The notes beneath the pieces were generated by a model. That model did not search any database and was not told the origin of the DNA. It saw only the letters and a list, made by a program, of their open reading frames with translations. Of a stretch of 64,000 bases of DNA, positions 7,054-14,758 are shown piece after piece. Made by a program: the position numbers and the translations under genes. Source of the stretch: Planctomonas sp. JC2975. GTDB lineage: Bacteria > Actinomycetota > Actinomycetes > Actinomycetales > Microbacteriaceae. The stretch covers positions 2,418,001 through 2,482,000 of the forward strand of contig NZ_JABEKS010000001.1 in NCBI RefSeq assembly GCF_012985205.1, read 5' to 3'. The first letter of the stretch is position 1. Each line of letters begins with the position of its first letter.

Positions 7054-8967
7054 CTACCCGAGCAGCGACGTCCCCGTGGCATCGAGGAAGTCGATATGCA
7101 GGTGATTGCAGGTGTCGTCGATCTGCTGGAAATGGATCAACGAGACGCTCGAACGGCAACCCACCTGCCCGACGGTCGACTTGGATGGCGCGACCTTGTC
7201 GAGTGTCTCGAGGAGCTTGATGGAATCGGAGTCGCCGCCGGTGAGCGAGTGCCCGTTCAGCCTGAAGAAGTCGACGGCGTGCCCGCCTCCGTCGGTGTAG
7301 TGCGCGGATGCCGTGCCTGCACCCTCGATCTGCCCCGTGCAGTGCCGGTTGATGTCACTGACGCCGACGGTGTTGAACGTGCTGAGTGCGACGGCGATCG
7401 TCTGCAGCACGCGATAGTCGATGCCGCAACCCTGTACAGCCTCCCCGGCAGCGAGGTAGCGGATCTCGAAGATGTGGTCTGGGGTGCTTCCAGTGAGCCT
7501 GCCCTGGGCGACCGCCGTCATGAGTTGCTGGGCGAGAGCCTGCACCTCGGGGGCGACCACGCTTCCCGTCGTCGAATCGAGCGTGGCAGGCAGAGTGTGC
7601 GCGCCGAACTCGTCCTTGACGATCGAGCCGTCCTGGATCGCTCCGACGGCGAGCGTCTGGGTGCGGCCTGTGCTGGGGTCGATCCACGTCGGGGAGTCGA
7701 ACTGGGCGTACGCGGGCACGGCGGTCGTGGCGACCATGCCGGCTGCGGCGAGCATGATGCCGGCCTTCGCGAGGAACCTCGTCAGCGGCGACCGACGCTT
7801 CCTCGACATCGCGGACATCGACGCTGCGCGGAGCCTGGCGCCGTGCACCCTGACGGTCTTGGCCTTCGGCCTGGGGTGGGTCGTCGCTGATACCGCACCA
7901 CGCGAAGGGCTGCGCCCCGCCCGACCCGCTGCCGCGGAGGGACCGGCCACGTCGGCGTAACTGCCGGCATCGTCAGCGCCCGGCCTCTTCGACGGCTTCG
8001 ATTCCGGCCGGCTCGTGCCTGCGCGCTTCGCCTCGGCCGCCGCGAGTTTGGCCGCCTTGGCGGCCGCACGCTTCTCGGCTTTCGGAACCTTGCCCGTGAG
8101 GCGTCCCGACGCGGCGCCGGCAGCGGCCCCGCCGAGTTCGTGCTCGACGAACGCGGCACCGCCGAAGATTCCGCCGCCGACTTCGTCGGAACCGAACGGA
8201 TCGGTCTCGAAGGGATTCGGGCCGACGGCACCGCCACGACCCTGATCGGCGAACTGGGCGTACTGCGCTCCGGGCAGCGCGAGCGGAATGGGAGCGGAAT
8301 CCGTCGACCGGGCGAACTCTTCCGGACGCAAGCGCAGACGACCCGTGTGCGTCGCAACGACCACTTCGTCGACCCGATGCGCACGGCCGGCGTCCGGCGA
8401 ACGACGGGGATCGTCGAGGCGGGCATCCGTGTCGCGGACATCGACCGTGCCACGCCGCGATGCTTCGCTCGCAGGTTCGGCAAGGCCCAGCAACTGCGCG
8501 AACGGATCGGCGTTCTGCACCGGGGGCCGAGGCGCCGCGACACTCGGTGCCTGCAACCCGGCGGCCGGCGTGTACGGCGCGGATGCAGAGGCAGGCGTGT
8601 ACCGGGCCGACGCAGCAGCCGGTGTGTACGGGGCAGACCCAGCAGCCGGCGTGTACGGCGCAGGTGCGGATGCCGGTGTGTACGGCGCAGGTGCGGAGGC
8701 CGGCGTGTAGGGAGCGGATGCAGCTGGCGGGCGAGGGGCAGACGTTGGAGCCGCTGGACCGGTGTAGCCGCCCGACGTGTAGGGAGCTGGCACCGAGGCG
8801 GGATACCCACCCTGAGGATCCGCTTCTGCAGGCGTTCCCGATGCCTGTGCCAGCGCATCCTCGTACGCCCGCCGCGCTTTGCGACTGCTGAAGACCGGCT
8901 CTGAGCCCGTGAAATCGGGCGCGCTCGCCTCGGAATCGGGGCCGGGTCTGAGCATGGGGTCTGTCAC
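7054..8967 (-). CDS. Membrane-anchored Pro-rich protein with possible LAS-type metallopeptidase domain
   Basis: 637 residues. Residues 1-~395 are low complexity: seven or so APYTPA repeats (about 60-135), an acidic middle, and an Ala/Lys-rich stretch near 295-330. A basic cluster (SRKRRS) then precedes one hydrophobic segment at ~398-421 that ends AVPAYA, like a signal peptide or anchor. The exported part (422-637) has SAHYTDGGGHAVDFF (H556, D565) and NHLHIDF (H622, H624). This spacing resembles the zinc site of M15/LAS peptidases (SxHxxGxAxD and HxH). Four Cys residues could form disulfides. Peptidoglycan hydrolysis is an inference. Start GTG, without a strong ribosome binding site. Confidence 0.6.
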   Translation of the reverse strand: MTDPMLRPGPDSEASAPDFTGSEPVFSSRKARRAYEDALAQASGTPAEADPQGGYPASVPAPYTSGGYTGPAAPTSAPRPPAASAPYTPASAPAPYTPASAPAPYTPAAGSAPYTPAAASARYTPASASAPYTPAAGLQAPSVAAPRPPVQNADPFAQLLGLAEPASEASRRGTVDVRDTDARLDDPRRSPDAGRAHRVDEVVVATHTGRLRLRPEEFARSTDSAPIPLALPGAQYAQFADQGRGGAVGPNPFETDPFGSDEVGGGIFGGAAFVEHELGGAAAGAASGRLTGKVPKAEKRAAAKAAKLAAAEAKRAGTSRPESKPSKRPGADDAGSYADVAGPSAAAGRAGRSPSRGAVSATTHPRPKAKTVRVHGARLRAASMSAMSRKRRSPLTRFLAKAGIMLAAAGMVATTAVPAYAQFDSPTWIDPSTGRTQTLAVGAIQDGSIVKDEFGAHTLPATLDSTTGSVVAPEVQALAQQLMTAVAQGRLTGSTPDHIFEIRYLAAGEAVQGCGIDYRVLQTIAVALSTFNTVGVSDINRHCTGQIEGAGTASAHYTDGGGHAVDFFRLNGHSLTGGDSDSIKLLETLDKVAPSKSTVGQVGCRSSVSLIHFQQIDDTCNHLHIDFLDATGTSLLG

Positions 8968-9120
8968 GAGAGGGCTTCGGGGGCTGTCGGGTAAGCCGGG
9001 AGGACTCCCGGCACAGTGTCCCCATGTTATCCACCCGTTATCTGGATGTCACCTGGCCGCCCGTACCTGCGAGGACACTCAGGCAGCCGGTCACCGCATG
9101 GACGCTGGCGAACAGGTGAT

Positions 9121-10404
9121 TCACAGCATGCGCACGGAGGCCTTCTTGAGACGCAGCCGTTCGCGTTCCGGGTCGTTGTCGCAGAGCGCGATCGCCTCGT
9201 CGTAGGCGAGCTCGGCGTCATCCGCTCGCCCGAGTCGCTGCAGGAAATCCGCTCGCGCCGCTTGCAGGTACGGATACCGCACGAGCTGCGGCTCAACGGC
9301 GAGTTCGTCCAGCAGCGCAAGGCCATCGGCCGGTCCATCCGCGAACCCGATCGCGATCGCCCGGTTCAGCTCGACGACCGGCGACGGCCACACGGCGCGC
9401 AACGTGTCGTAGAGCCCCGCGATGCGCCGCCAGTCCGTGGATTCCCAGTCCGGGCTGCTGTCGTGCACCGCTCCGATCGCGGCGAGCAGTGTGTACCTCG
9501 ACGGCGGCACGCCCTCCACGGCGACCGCGAGCTGTTCGAGCCCGAGCTCGATGAACCGCGGATCCCATCGTGTGCGGTCCTGCTGTTCGAGGAGGATCTC
9601 GTCGCCTGCGACATCCGTTCTTGCCGGGCGCCGTGCCTCGGTGAGGTAGATGAGTGCGAGGAGGCCCGCGACGTCGGGATCGCGAGGGAGCAGCATGCGG
9701 AGCAGCTCGGCGAGCTCGCGGCCGCGCTCGGTGAGCTCGCGGCGGGACAAGGCCGCGCCGGCCGGGGCCGTGTGGCCCGTCGTGTAGACGAGATGGACGA
9801 CGTCGAGCACGCCGCCGACACGGTCGGGGAGGTCCGCGGAGGCCGGCACGGCGTATGGGATGTGCGCCTGCGCGATCTTGCGCTTCGCCCTCGTGATGCG
9901 CGCCGCCATCGTCGGCTCCGACACGAGGAACGCCCTCGCGACCTCGGCCGTGCTCAGTCCGCACACCATGCGCAGCGTGAGCGCGACGCGGGACTCCGGC
10001 GCGAGTGCTGGGTGACAGCAGGTGAAGACGAGACGAAGGCGGTCGTCCGACACGAACGATTCGTCGTCGTCATCGGTGAGGAGTGGGGATCCGGATGCCG
10101 CGGCGCGCTCCTCAGGGTCCACCAGCTTCGGCAGGGCCCTGCGTGAGACATCCGTGCGCCGCAGCAGGTCGAGCGCGCGATGCCTCGCCGCCGTGGTGAG
10201 CCACGCCCCGGGACTCGTCGGGATGCCGCGCGCTGGCCACGTCTCGAGCGCACGGGCATAGGCATCCTGCACGGCTTCCTCGGCGTCGTCGAGGTCTCCG
10301 GTGACGCGCACCGTCGCGGCGAGCACGAACGCCCACTCGCGGCGGTGCGCATCGGCCACGGCCGCGGCGACGGCGGCCGCCGCGGCCGGGCCGGTCGGGG
10401 CCAT
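9121..10404 (-). CDS. ECF sigma factor, ECF42-like
   Basis: 427-residue sigma-70 family protein. Region 2 spans ~20-90 (DDAEEAVQDAYARALETWPA). Region 4 is at ~140-195 (RVALTLRMVCGLSTAEVARAF). A long C-terminal extension of ~220 residues contains a conserved SELNRA-type segment (VVELNRAIAIGFADGPADGL) and TPR-like helices. This architecture, together with a DGPF (YCII-like) gene directly upstream, fits group ECF42, which lacks a classical anti-sigma factor and is thought to be controlled through its C-terminal extension. ATG start, one base after the stop of the DGPF gene (TGACATG), so translation is coupled. Confidence 0.9.
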   Translation of the reverse strand: MAPTGPAAAAAVAAAVADAHRREWAFVLAATVRVTGDLDDAEEAVQDAYARALETWPARGIPTSPGAWLTTAARHRALDLLRRTDVSRRALPKLVDPEERAAASGSPLLTDDDDESFVSDDRLRLVFTCCHPALAPESRVALTLRMVCGLSTAEVARAFLVSEPTMAARITRAKRKIAQAHIPYAVPASADLPDRVGGVLDVVHLVYTTGHTAPAGAALSRRELTERGRELAELLRMLLPRDPDVAGLLALIYLTEARRPARTDVAGDEILLEQQDRTRWDPRFIELGLEQLAVAVEGVPPSRYTLLAAIGAVHDSSPDWESTDWRRIAGLYDTLRAVWPSPVVELNRAIAIGFADGPADGLALLDELAVEPQLVRYPYLQAARADFLQRLGRADDAELAYDEAIALCDNDPERERLRLKKASVRML

Positions 10405-10405
10405 G

Positions 10406-10744
10406 TCAGCTCCGGATCGCGATGGGACGCAGCTCGATGCCGCCGTTCCGCACCGGAACCTGCTTGGCGATCGAGATCGCCTCGTCGAGGTCGGCGGCCC
10501 GCAGCACCCAGTAGCCGCCGAGCACCTCCTTGCTCTCCACGAAGACGCCGTCGGTCACGGTGACGTTGCCCTCGGCATCCGTTCGAACGGATGTCGCAGT
10601 CTCCGGCCCGGTCAGCGCGGCGCCGCCGAGGAGGTGGTCCGCGTAGGTCTCCATGAACGACTGGTACGGCGAGCTGACCTCCGTGCCGGGTGTTGGGGCG
10701 ACGAACGCGGGATCGGGATGCACGAGCATCAGGTATTCAGCCAT
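10406..10744 (-). CDS. DGPF / YCII-related protein
   Basis: 112-residue alpha-beta barrel protein starting MAEYLMLVHPDPAF and containing TDGVFVESKEVLGGYWVL, which corresponds to the DGPF motif region (here DGVF). These proteins are the usual neighbours of ECF42 sigma factors and may bind a ligand or be part of the regulon. I use the ATG at 10744 instead of a longer frame because the family starts here. The stop is one base before the sigma factor start. Confidence 0.85.
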   Translation of the reverse strand: MAEYLMLVHPDPAFVAPTPGTEVSSPYQSFMETYADHLLGGAALTGPETATSVRTDAEGNVTVTDGVFVESKEVLGGYWVLRAADLDEAISIAKQVPVRNGGIELRPIAIRS

Positions 10745-10856
10745 GGGATCATCCTTGTCTCTTGCAGTGGTGATGAGCCCGGATCGGGGCTCATTCCTAC
10801 CGACGCGGATGCCGGCGCGAAATCGACAGCTCTGCGGAAGAAGCGCTCGACGCCGC

Positions 10857-11165
10857 TCAGGATTCCTCGACATCCGCGAACACGACGCGCACCCCGCCCG
10901 TCGCCAGTTCGAGCGCACGAGGGAACAACGCCCCCATCTCCTGGGTCGCCACCGCCGCGTTCGCCGCGTCGTACTCGGCGAAGTAGAGGTCGATCAAGCG
11001 ATAGGCCGGAGTGGGCGTGCCGTCCTCCTTGGGCCAGACCTTGGAGGTCTCCATCTTCAGCACACCGGGAACGCGTCGAGCGCGCTCGATCAGGTCCGGG
11101 TAGGCGGACTCGAATGCGGCGGGATCGACCGGGTTGTCGAAGATGAACGTGATTTTCGTGGACAT
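10857..11165 (-). CDS. EthD-like ferredoxin-fold protein
   Basis: 102-residue protein of the dimeric alpha-beta barrel (EthD) type. It begins KITFIFDNPVDPAAFESAY and has LDLYFAEYDAANAA-like spacing typical of the fold (here LIDLYFAEYDAANAAV). EthD proteins accompany some oxidative degradation systems, but the function is unclear. AAGGAG lies upstream of the ATG. It lies upstream of the DGPF-sigma pair on the same strand (112-base gap) and downstream of the DUF308-like membrane protein. Confidence 0.75.
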   Translation of the reverse strand: MSTKITFIFDNPVDPAAFESAYPDLIERARRVPGVLKMETSKVWPKEDGTPTPAYRLIDLYFAEYDAANAAVATQEMGALFPRALELATGGVRVVFADVEES

Positions 11166-11240
11166 GGGAACTCCTTGCGTGATGGGTGATCGGTGATGGA
11201 TAGGTGGGCGGTCAGGCGGCTGCTTCGACGGTTCCGCTCG

Positions 11241-11897
11241 TCATGCTCGCTTCGCCCCCTTCCGGATGACCGCGTGCAGCCGGATCGCCGAGATCAGGAA
11301 GAAGATCCCGCCGAGGATCGCATAACCGCCCACGCCGGTCAGGGCTGCGTTCGGTCCGCCGGCCATGAGCACGAACCCGGCGCCCGCGAACACGGAGATG
11401 CCTCCACTGAGAATCATCGCCAGCTGACCCCCGAGCCGCCACCGCAGGATCGCGATGATCAGCTGCACGATGCCTGCGGTGATCGCCCAGGCGCCCCACA
11501 CCCGCAGCACATTCGGGATGCCGGTGCCGACGACGAAGGCGAGTGCGAGCGCCGTCAGCAGGCTGAGCGCCATGTTGACGTACAGCGGCGCCTTCGGCCT
11601 GCTGGATCCGGACGACCGGTAGTCCACGATCGCCGCAGCGACGTCGAACAGCGGGTAGATGACGAGCAGGGTGATCGTGACCGGATCGACCGACTTCGCG
11701 ATCGCGATGAGCAGGATCGCCCAGACGATCGCGAAGCCGAAACGCACGACGTACAGGTTGCGCAGTGCCTTCGTGCTGCCGGTCAGACCCACCGTGCCGG
11801 CGGCAGGATCGCTTGCGGCGCCCCCGATCGAGTCGGAAGTGGTTTCACGGTCGTGAGGTATGGACGGCTGCGTCGATGGGGCGTCGGCTGATGCCAC
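11241..11897 (-). CDS. DUF308/HdeD-like integral membrane protein
   Basis: 218-residue inner-membrane protein with about six hydrophobic segments (for example FGFAIVWAILLIAIA, LLTALALAFVVGTG, LAMILSGGISVFAGAGFVLM) after a ~45-residue polar N-terminus. The arrangement resembles HdeD/DUF308 proteins. The GTG at 11897 is preferred because AAGGAG lies at the right distance; a longer frame reaching 11963 would overlap the operator. It is divergent from a TetR regulator, with palindromic sites in the shared promoter region, so it is the probable TetR target. Confidence 0.75.
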   Translation of the reverse strand: MASADAPSTQPSIPHDRETTSDSIGGAASDPAAGTVGLTGSTKALRNLYVVRFGFAIVWAILLIAIAKSVDPVTITLLVIYPLFDVAAAIVDYRSSGSSRPKAPLYVNMALSLLTALALAFVVGTGIPNVLRVWGAWAITAGIVQLIIAILRWRLGGQLAMILSGGISVFAGAGFVLMAGGPNAALTGVGGYAILGGIFFLISAIRLHAVIRKGAKRA

Positions 11898-11915
11898 GGT
11901 GAGCTCCTTGTAGAT

Positions 11916-11976
11916 AGAACGATCGGTATTGCTGAGCTTGAACCTCGTCGGGCGAGATGTCAAGAACGATCGTTCT
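11916..11976. promoter_or_regulatory. TetR operator pair between divergent genes
   Basis: AGAACGATCGTTCT at 11963-11976 is a perfect 14-bp palindrome. A second, degenerate copy, AGAACGATCGGTAT, is at 11916-11929. They lie between the DUF308-like gene (minus) and the tetR gene (plus), where a TetR dimer would block both promoters. The centres are 47 bp apart. Confidence 0.7.
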
Positions 11977-12029
11977 GTCTCTTTCTGCTATCGTAAGAAC
12001 GCACGTCGTCACGACCGGAGCGGAGAAAC

Positions 12030-12611
12030 ATGTCGGAGGCGAAGACTCGACTTCTGGAAACGGCCTCGCGGCTCTTCTACGCCGAGGGCCTGCATGCCGT
12101 CGGCATCGATCGGGTCGTCGCGGAAGCGCAGGTCACCCGTGCAACGCTCTATCGGCACTTCCCGAGCAAGGACGACCTCCTCGTCGCCTATCTGACCCAG
12201 GCCGATGAGGCGATCCGCGCCCGCGCGGCGGAGGCGCAATCCTCGGGCGCAGACGCCGATGACGTGATTCGGACCATCGCCGAGTCGATCGCCGATGACA
12301 TCGGCAGTCCGGGTTTCCGAGGATGCGCCTTCCTCAACGCCGCCGCGGAGTACCCCGACCCGAAGCATCCGGTGCACAAGGCGGTTCTGGCGCACCGGCA
12401 ATGGTTCCTGAAGACCATGACCGGACTCTTCGCCACGACAGGGAAGACGGACGCCGAACCCGCGGCACGGCACTTCGTCATGCTGCGCGACGGCGCCATG
12501 GCTGCCGGCTGCCTCGCCGATCCGAAGCCCATCTGCGCGACCTTCCTTCGCGGGGTCGAAGGTCTGCTCACGTATCGCAGTGGCCTGGAGTCCGACGCGG
12601 ATCTGTCCTGA
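12030..12611 (+). CDS. TetR-family transcriptional regulator
   Basis: 193-residue repressor with an N-terminal TetR helix-turn-helix (LLETASRLFYAEGLHAVGID, then QVTRATLYRHFPSKDDLL). The C-terminal ligand-binding domain carries GFRGCAFLNAAAEYPDPKHP, a pattern common to a branch of actinobacterial TetR proteins that regulate membrane proteins or oxidoreductases. GGAGAAAC precedes the ATG. It is divergent from the DUF308-like membrane gene across two palindromic sites. The ligand is unknown. Confidence 0.9.
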   Translation: MSEAKTRLLETASRLFYAEGLHAVGIDRVVAEAQVTRATLYRHFPSKDDLLVAYLTQADEAIRARAAEAQSSGADADDVIRTIAESIADDIGSPGFRGCAFLNAAAEYPDPKHPVHKAVLAHRQWFLKTMTGLFATTGKTDAEPAARHFVMLRDGAMAAGCLADPKPICATFLRGVEGLLTYRSGLESDADLS

Positions 12612-12651
12612 CGATCCGCGCGCCGAACCGCACACAGCAGCTCGCGGGCGC

Positions 12652-14097
12652 TCAGCCCTCTGCCATGGCCAGCGCCTCTTCCGCCCGCTCCGGGCTGCCC
12701 TCGGCGAGACCCTTGGCGATACCGCGCGAGTTCAGCGCCCACAGCACCAGGGCGACGATCAGCACGACGATCTCGGTCACCGTGAGCGCCCAGATGATGC
12801 CGGTCAGTCCGAACCAGAGGTTGCCGAGGATGACGATCGGGATGAACAGCACGCCCTGCGTCATCGACAGCACGATCGCCGCTGTGCCGCGTCCGGTGGC
12901 CTGCATGAGCGAGGTGATGAGCCCGGTGAATCCGTTGCCGATCATCGCCACGAGCTGTGCCGTGATGATGGTGACGCCGATGCCGAGCAGAGAGTGATCC
13001 GAGGAGAAGACGGAGAACAACTGGTCGCGGAACAGGAACACCGCGACGAAGAAGATCGCTCCGATGCCTCCGACGGCGACGGCCGACGATCGCACCGATG
13101 ACCACAGCCGCTTGCCGTCGCCCTTGCCGAATGCGTATGCGAGCAGCGGCAGCACGCCGATCGTGATGCCCATGACGAGGAACTCGGGCACCTGGGCGAT
13201 CCGGACGGCCACGCCCATGGCGGCCAGCGGACCGTTGCCGTACTGCGCCGCCAGGTTGTTGAGCACCAGGCTCGTGACGATGAGGAAGGCGGACTGCAGC
13301 AGCTCTCCTGCCCCGATGCTGAACACCGGCTTCAGCACGGACGCCTTGAGCGTGAACCAGCGCGGCGCGATGCTCACGTGCCGGCTGTGCTTGGTGAGCC
13401 ACGCCCCGTAGTACACGACGGCGATGACGTTCGAGAGGCCGAGGGCGAGCGCAGCCCCTGCGACGCCCCAGTGCAGCACGAGGATGAAGAGCACATCGAA
13501 GACGAGGTTCGCGATGGTCGATGCGATGAGGCCGATCATCGACTGCCTCGCTGCGCCCTCGGCGCGCACGAGTTGCTCCAGGCAGAACGTGGCGGCCAGC
13601 ACCGGGACGAACGCGAGCATGACGGCGACGTAGGCGGAGGTGGCCGATGCGGCAGCGGCATTCGCCCCGAGCAGCGAGACGAGCGGATTCAGCAGCAGCA
13701 GCCCGATGGCGCCGACCACGGCTCCCGCGATGACGGACCCCCACACGGCGAACGACGAGACGTGCTTGATCTCGCCCGCCTTGGATGGATCGTTCTCGGA
13801 TGCCCCGAGCAGCCGCGAGATCAGCGCACCGCCACCGACGCCGAAGACGCCGCCGACGGCCATGATGATGCCGAGCAGCGGAGTGCCGAACGTGATGGCG
13901 GCCAGCAGCACGGAGTCGTGCAACGAGCCGATGAAGCCGGCGTTGATGACGTTGTACACGGCGCCGACGGCCATGCCGGCCGCCATCGGGACGCAGAGAT
14001 GGATGAGTGCGCGCACGATCGGCGCGGCGGAGAGGTACCAGCGGTTCGAGCCGACGGTGTCGGTCGTTGGTGCGGTTTCGATGCTTGTGGTGCTCAT
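12652..14097 (-). CDS. MATE-family efflux transporter
   Basis: 481-residue inner-membrane protein with about 12 hydrophobic segments, in the two-fold repeated MATE arrangement. Examples are MAAGMAVGAVYNVINAGFIG near the N-terminus and ISRLLGASE and EGAARQSMIGL further on. MATE proteins export cationic drugs or metabolites using a sodium or proton gradient. The gene follows a MarR regulator on the same strand with a 152-base gap, so drug-responsive control is likely. The length is typical. The gene is convergent with the TetR gene at 12030. Confidence 0.9.
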   Translation of the reverse strand: MSTTSIETAPTTDTVGSNRWYLSAAPIVRALIHLCVPMAAGMAVGAVYNVINAGFIGSLHDSVLLAAITFGTPLLGIIMAVGGVFGVGGGALISRLLGASENDPSKAGEIKHVSSFAVWGSVIAGAVVGAIGLLLLNPLVSLLGANAAAASATSAYVAVMLAFVPVLAATFCLEQLVRAEGAARQSMIGLIASTIANLVFDVLFILVLHWGVAGAALALGLSNVIAVVYYGAWLTKHSRHVSIAPRWFTLKASVLKPVFSIGAGELLQSAFLIVTSLVLNNLAAQYGNGPLAAMGVAVRIAQVPEFLVMGITIGVLPLLAYAFGKGDGKRLWSSVRSSAVAVGGIGAIFFVAVFLFRDQLFSVFSSDHSLLGIGVTIITAQLVAMIGNGFTGLITSLMQATGRGTAAIVLSMTQGVLFIPIVILGNLWFGLTGIIWALTVTEIVVLIVALVLWALNSRGIAKGLAEGSPERAEEALAMAEG

Positions 14098-14249
14098 GAT
14101 GGGCTCCCTTCAGGGCATGACGAATCGGTTCAGGGCATGACGGGATGGCGTCGGGTGACGGCGCCTGCGTCAAGGCATGACGAGATGGCGTCGGGAGGCC
14201 GACGCGGTGATGTCGCCTCGGTGGTGCGGTGGCTGTGCGGGCCCGGCGC

Positions 14250-14696
14250 TTACGGCCGCTCGGGCTCCGGCAGTGCCACTGTGATCTTCTTGAGCATCGT
14301 GGTGAGCTGCTCGCGCTCGGCGGCCGTCAGCGGGGCGAGGATCGTCTCGTCCGCCGCGACCATCGCCTCGTCGAATCCGGCGATGAGTTCCAGACCCGCG
14401 GGGGTGGCGTACACGCGCTTGCTGCGTTCATTGCCCTCCTCCGTTCGACGTTCGATGTATCCGCGGCGTTCGAGCCCCTGCAGCATGCTGGACACGCTCG
14501 CCGGGGTCGTGCGGGTCATCCTGGCGATGTCGCGCTGGATGGCGCCGGGCTCGTGCTCGAGGTATCCGAGCACGAATCCCTGCTCGAACGTGATGTCGCG
14601 CTCGCGGATCCAGTCCTCTGCTGCCTTGCGCTGAGCCCAGCCGATCCAACGCAGCAGCTGAAGACCGCTGGTGTTCTCGACCTCTCGCCTTTCCAT
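14250..14696 (-). CDS. MarR-family transcriptional regulator
   Basis: 148-residue winged-helix repressor. The DNA-binding core is EPGAIQRDIARMTRTTPASV, followed by the wing GYIERRTEEGNERSKRVYATPAG. The ATG at 14696 is chosen since a longer upstream frame runs through the operator region and the neighbouring gene's end. It sits upstream of a MATE exporter on the same strand, a common drug-resistance pairing. Regularly spaced TTAGA elements lie just before the start. Confidence 0.9.
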   Translation of the reverse strand: MERREVENTSGLQLLRWIGWAQRKAAEDWIRERDITFEQGFVLGYLEHEPGAIQRDIARMTRTTPASVSSMLQGLERRGYIERRTEEGNERSKRVYATPAGLELIAGFDEAMVAADETILAPLTAAEREQLTTMLKKITVALPEPERP

Positions 14697-14705
14697 GGTT
14701 AAGAC

Positions 14706-14745
14706 TCTAATAGTTTGAGCTCTAACTGTCAAGCTTCTAACTATC
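14706..14745. promoter_or_regulatory. Three 15-bp-period direct repeats upstream of marR
   Basis: TCTAA occurs at 14706, 14721 and 14736, exactly 15 bp apart, with further similarity inside each unit. The middle also contains an imperfect palindrome centred on AGCT (AGTTTGAGCTCTAACT). The region is A+T-rich against a very G+C-rich background and sits immediately before the marR start, so it is a likely operator/promoter. Confidence 0.5.
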
Positions 14746-14758
14746 GCGGATTCGAGGC

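Noticed and set aside
11241-11963. Longer start for the DUF308-like gene at 11963
   Set aside because: It would place the perfect TetR palindrome at the start codon and ignores the clear ribosome binding site of GTG 11897.
12188-14173. 661-residue minus-strand frame
   Set aside because: Shadow of the MATE transporter gene, which has clear membrane segments in its own frame.
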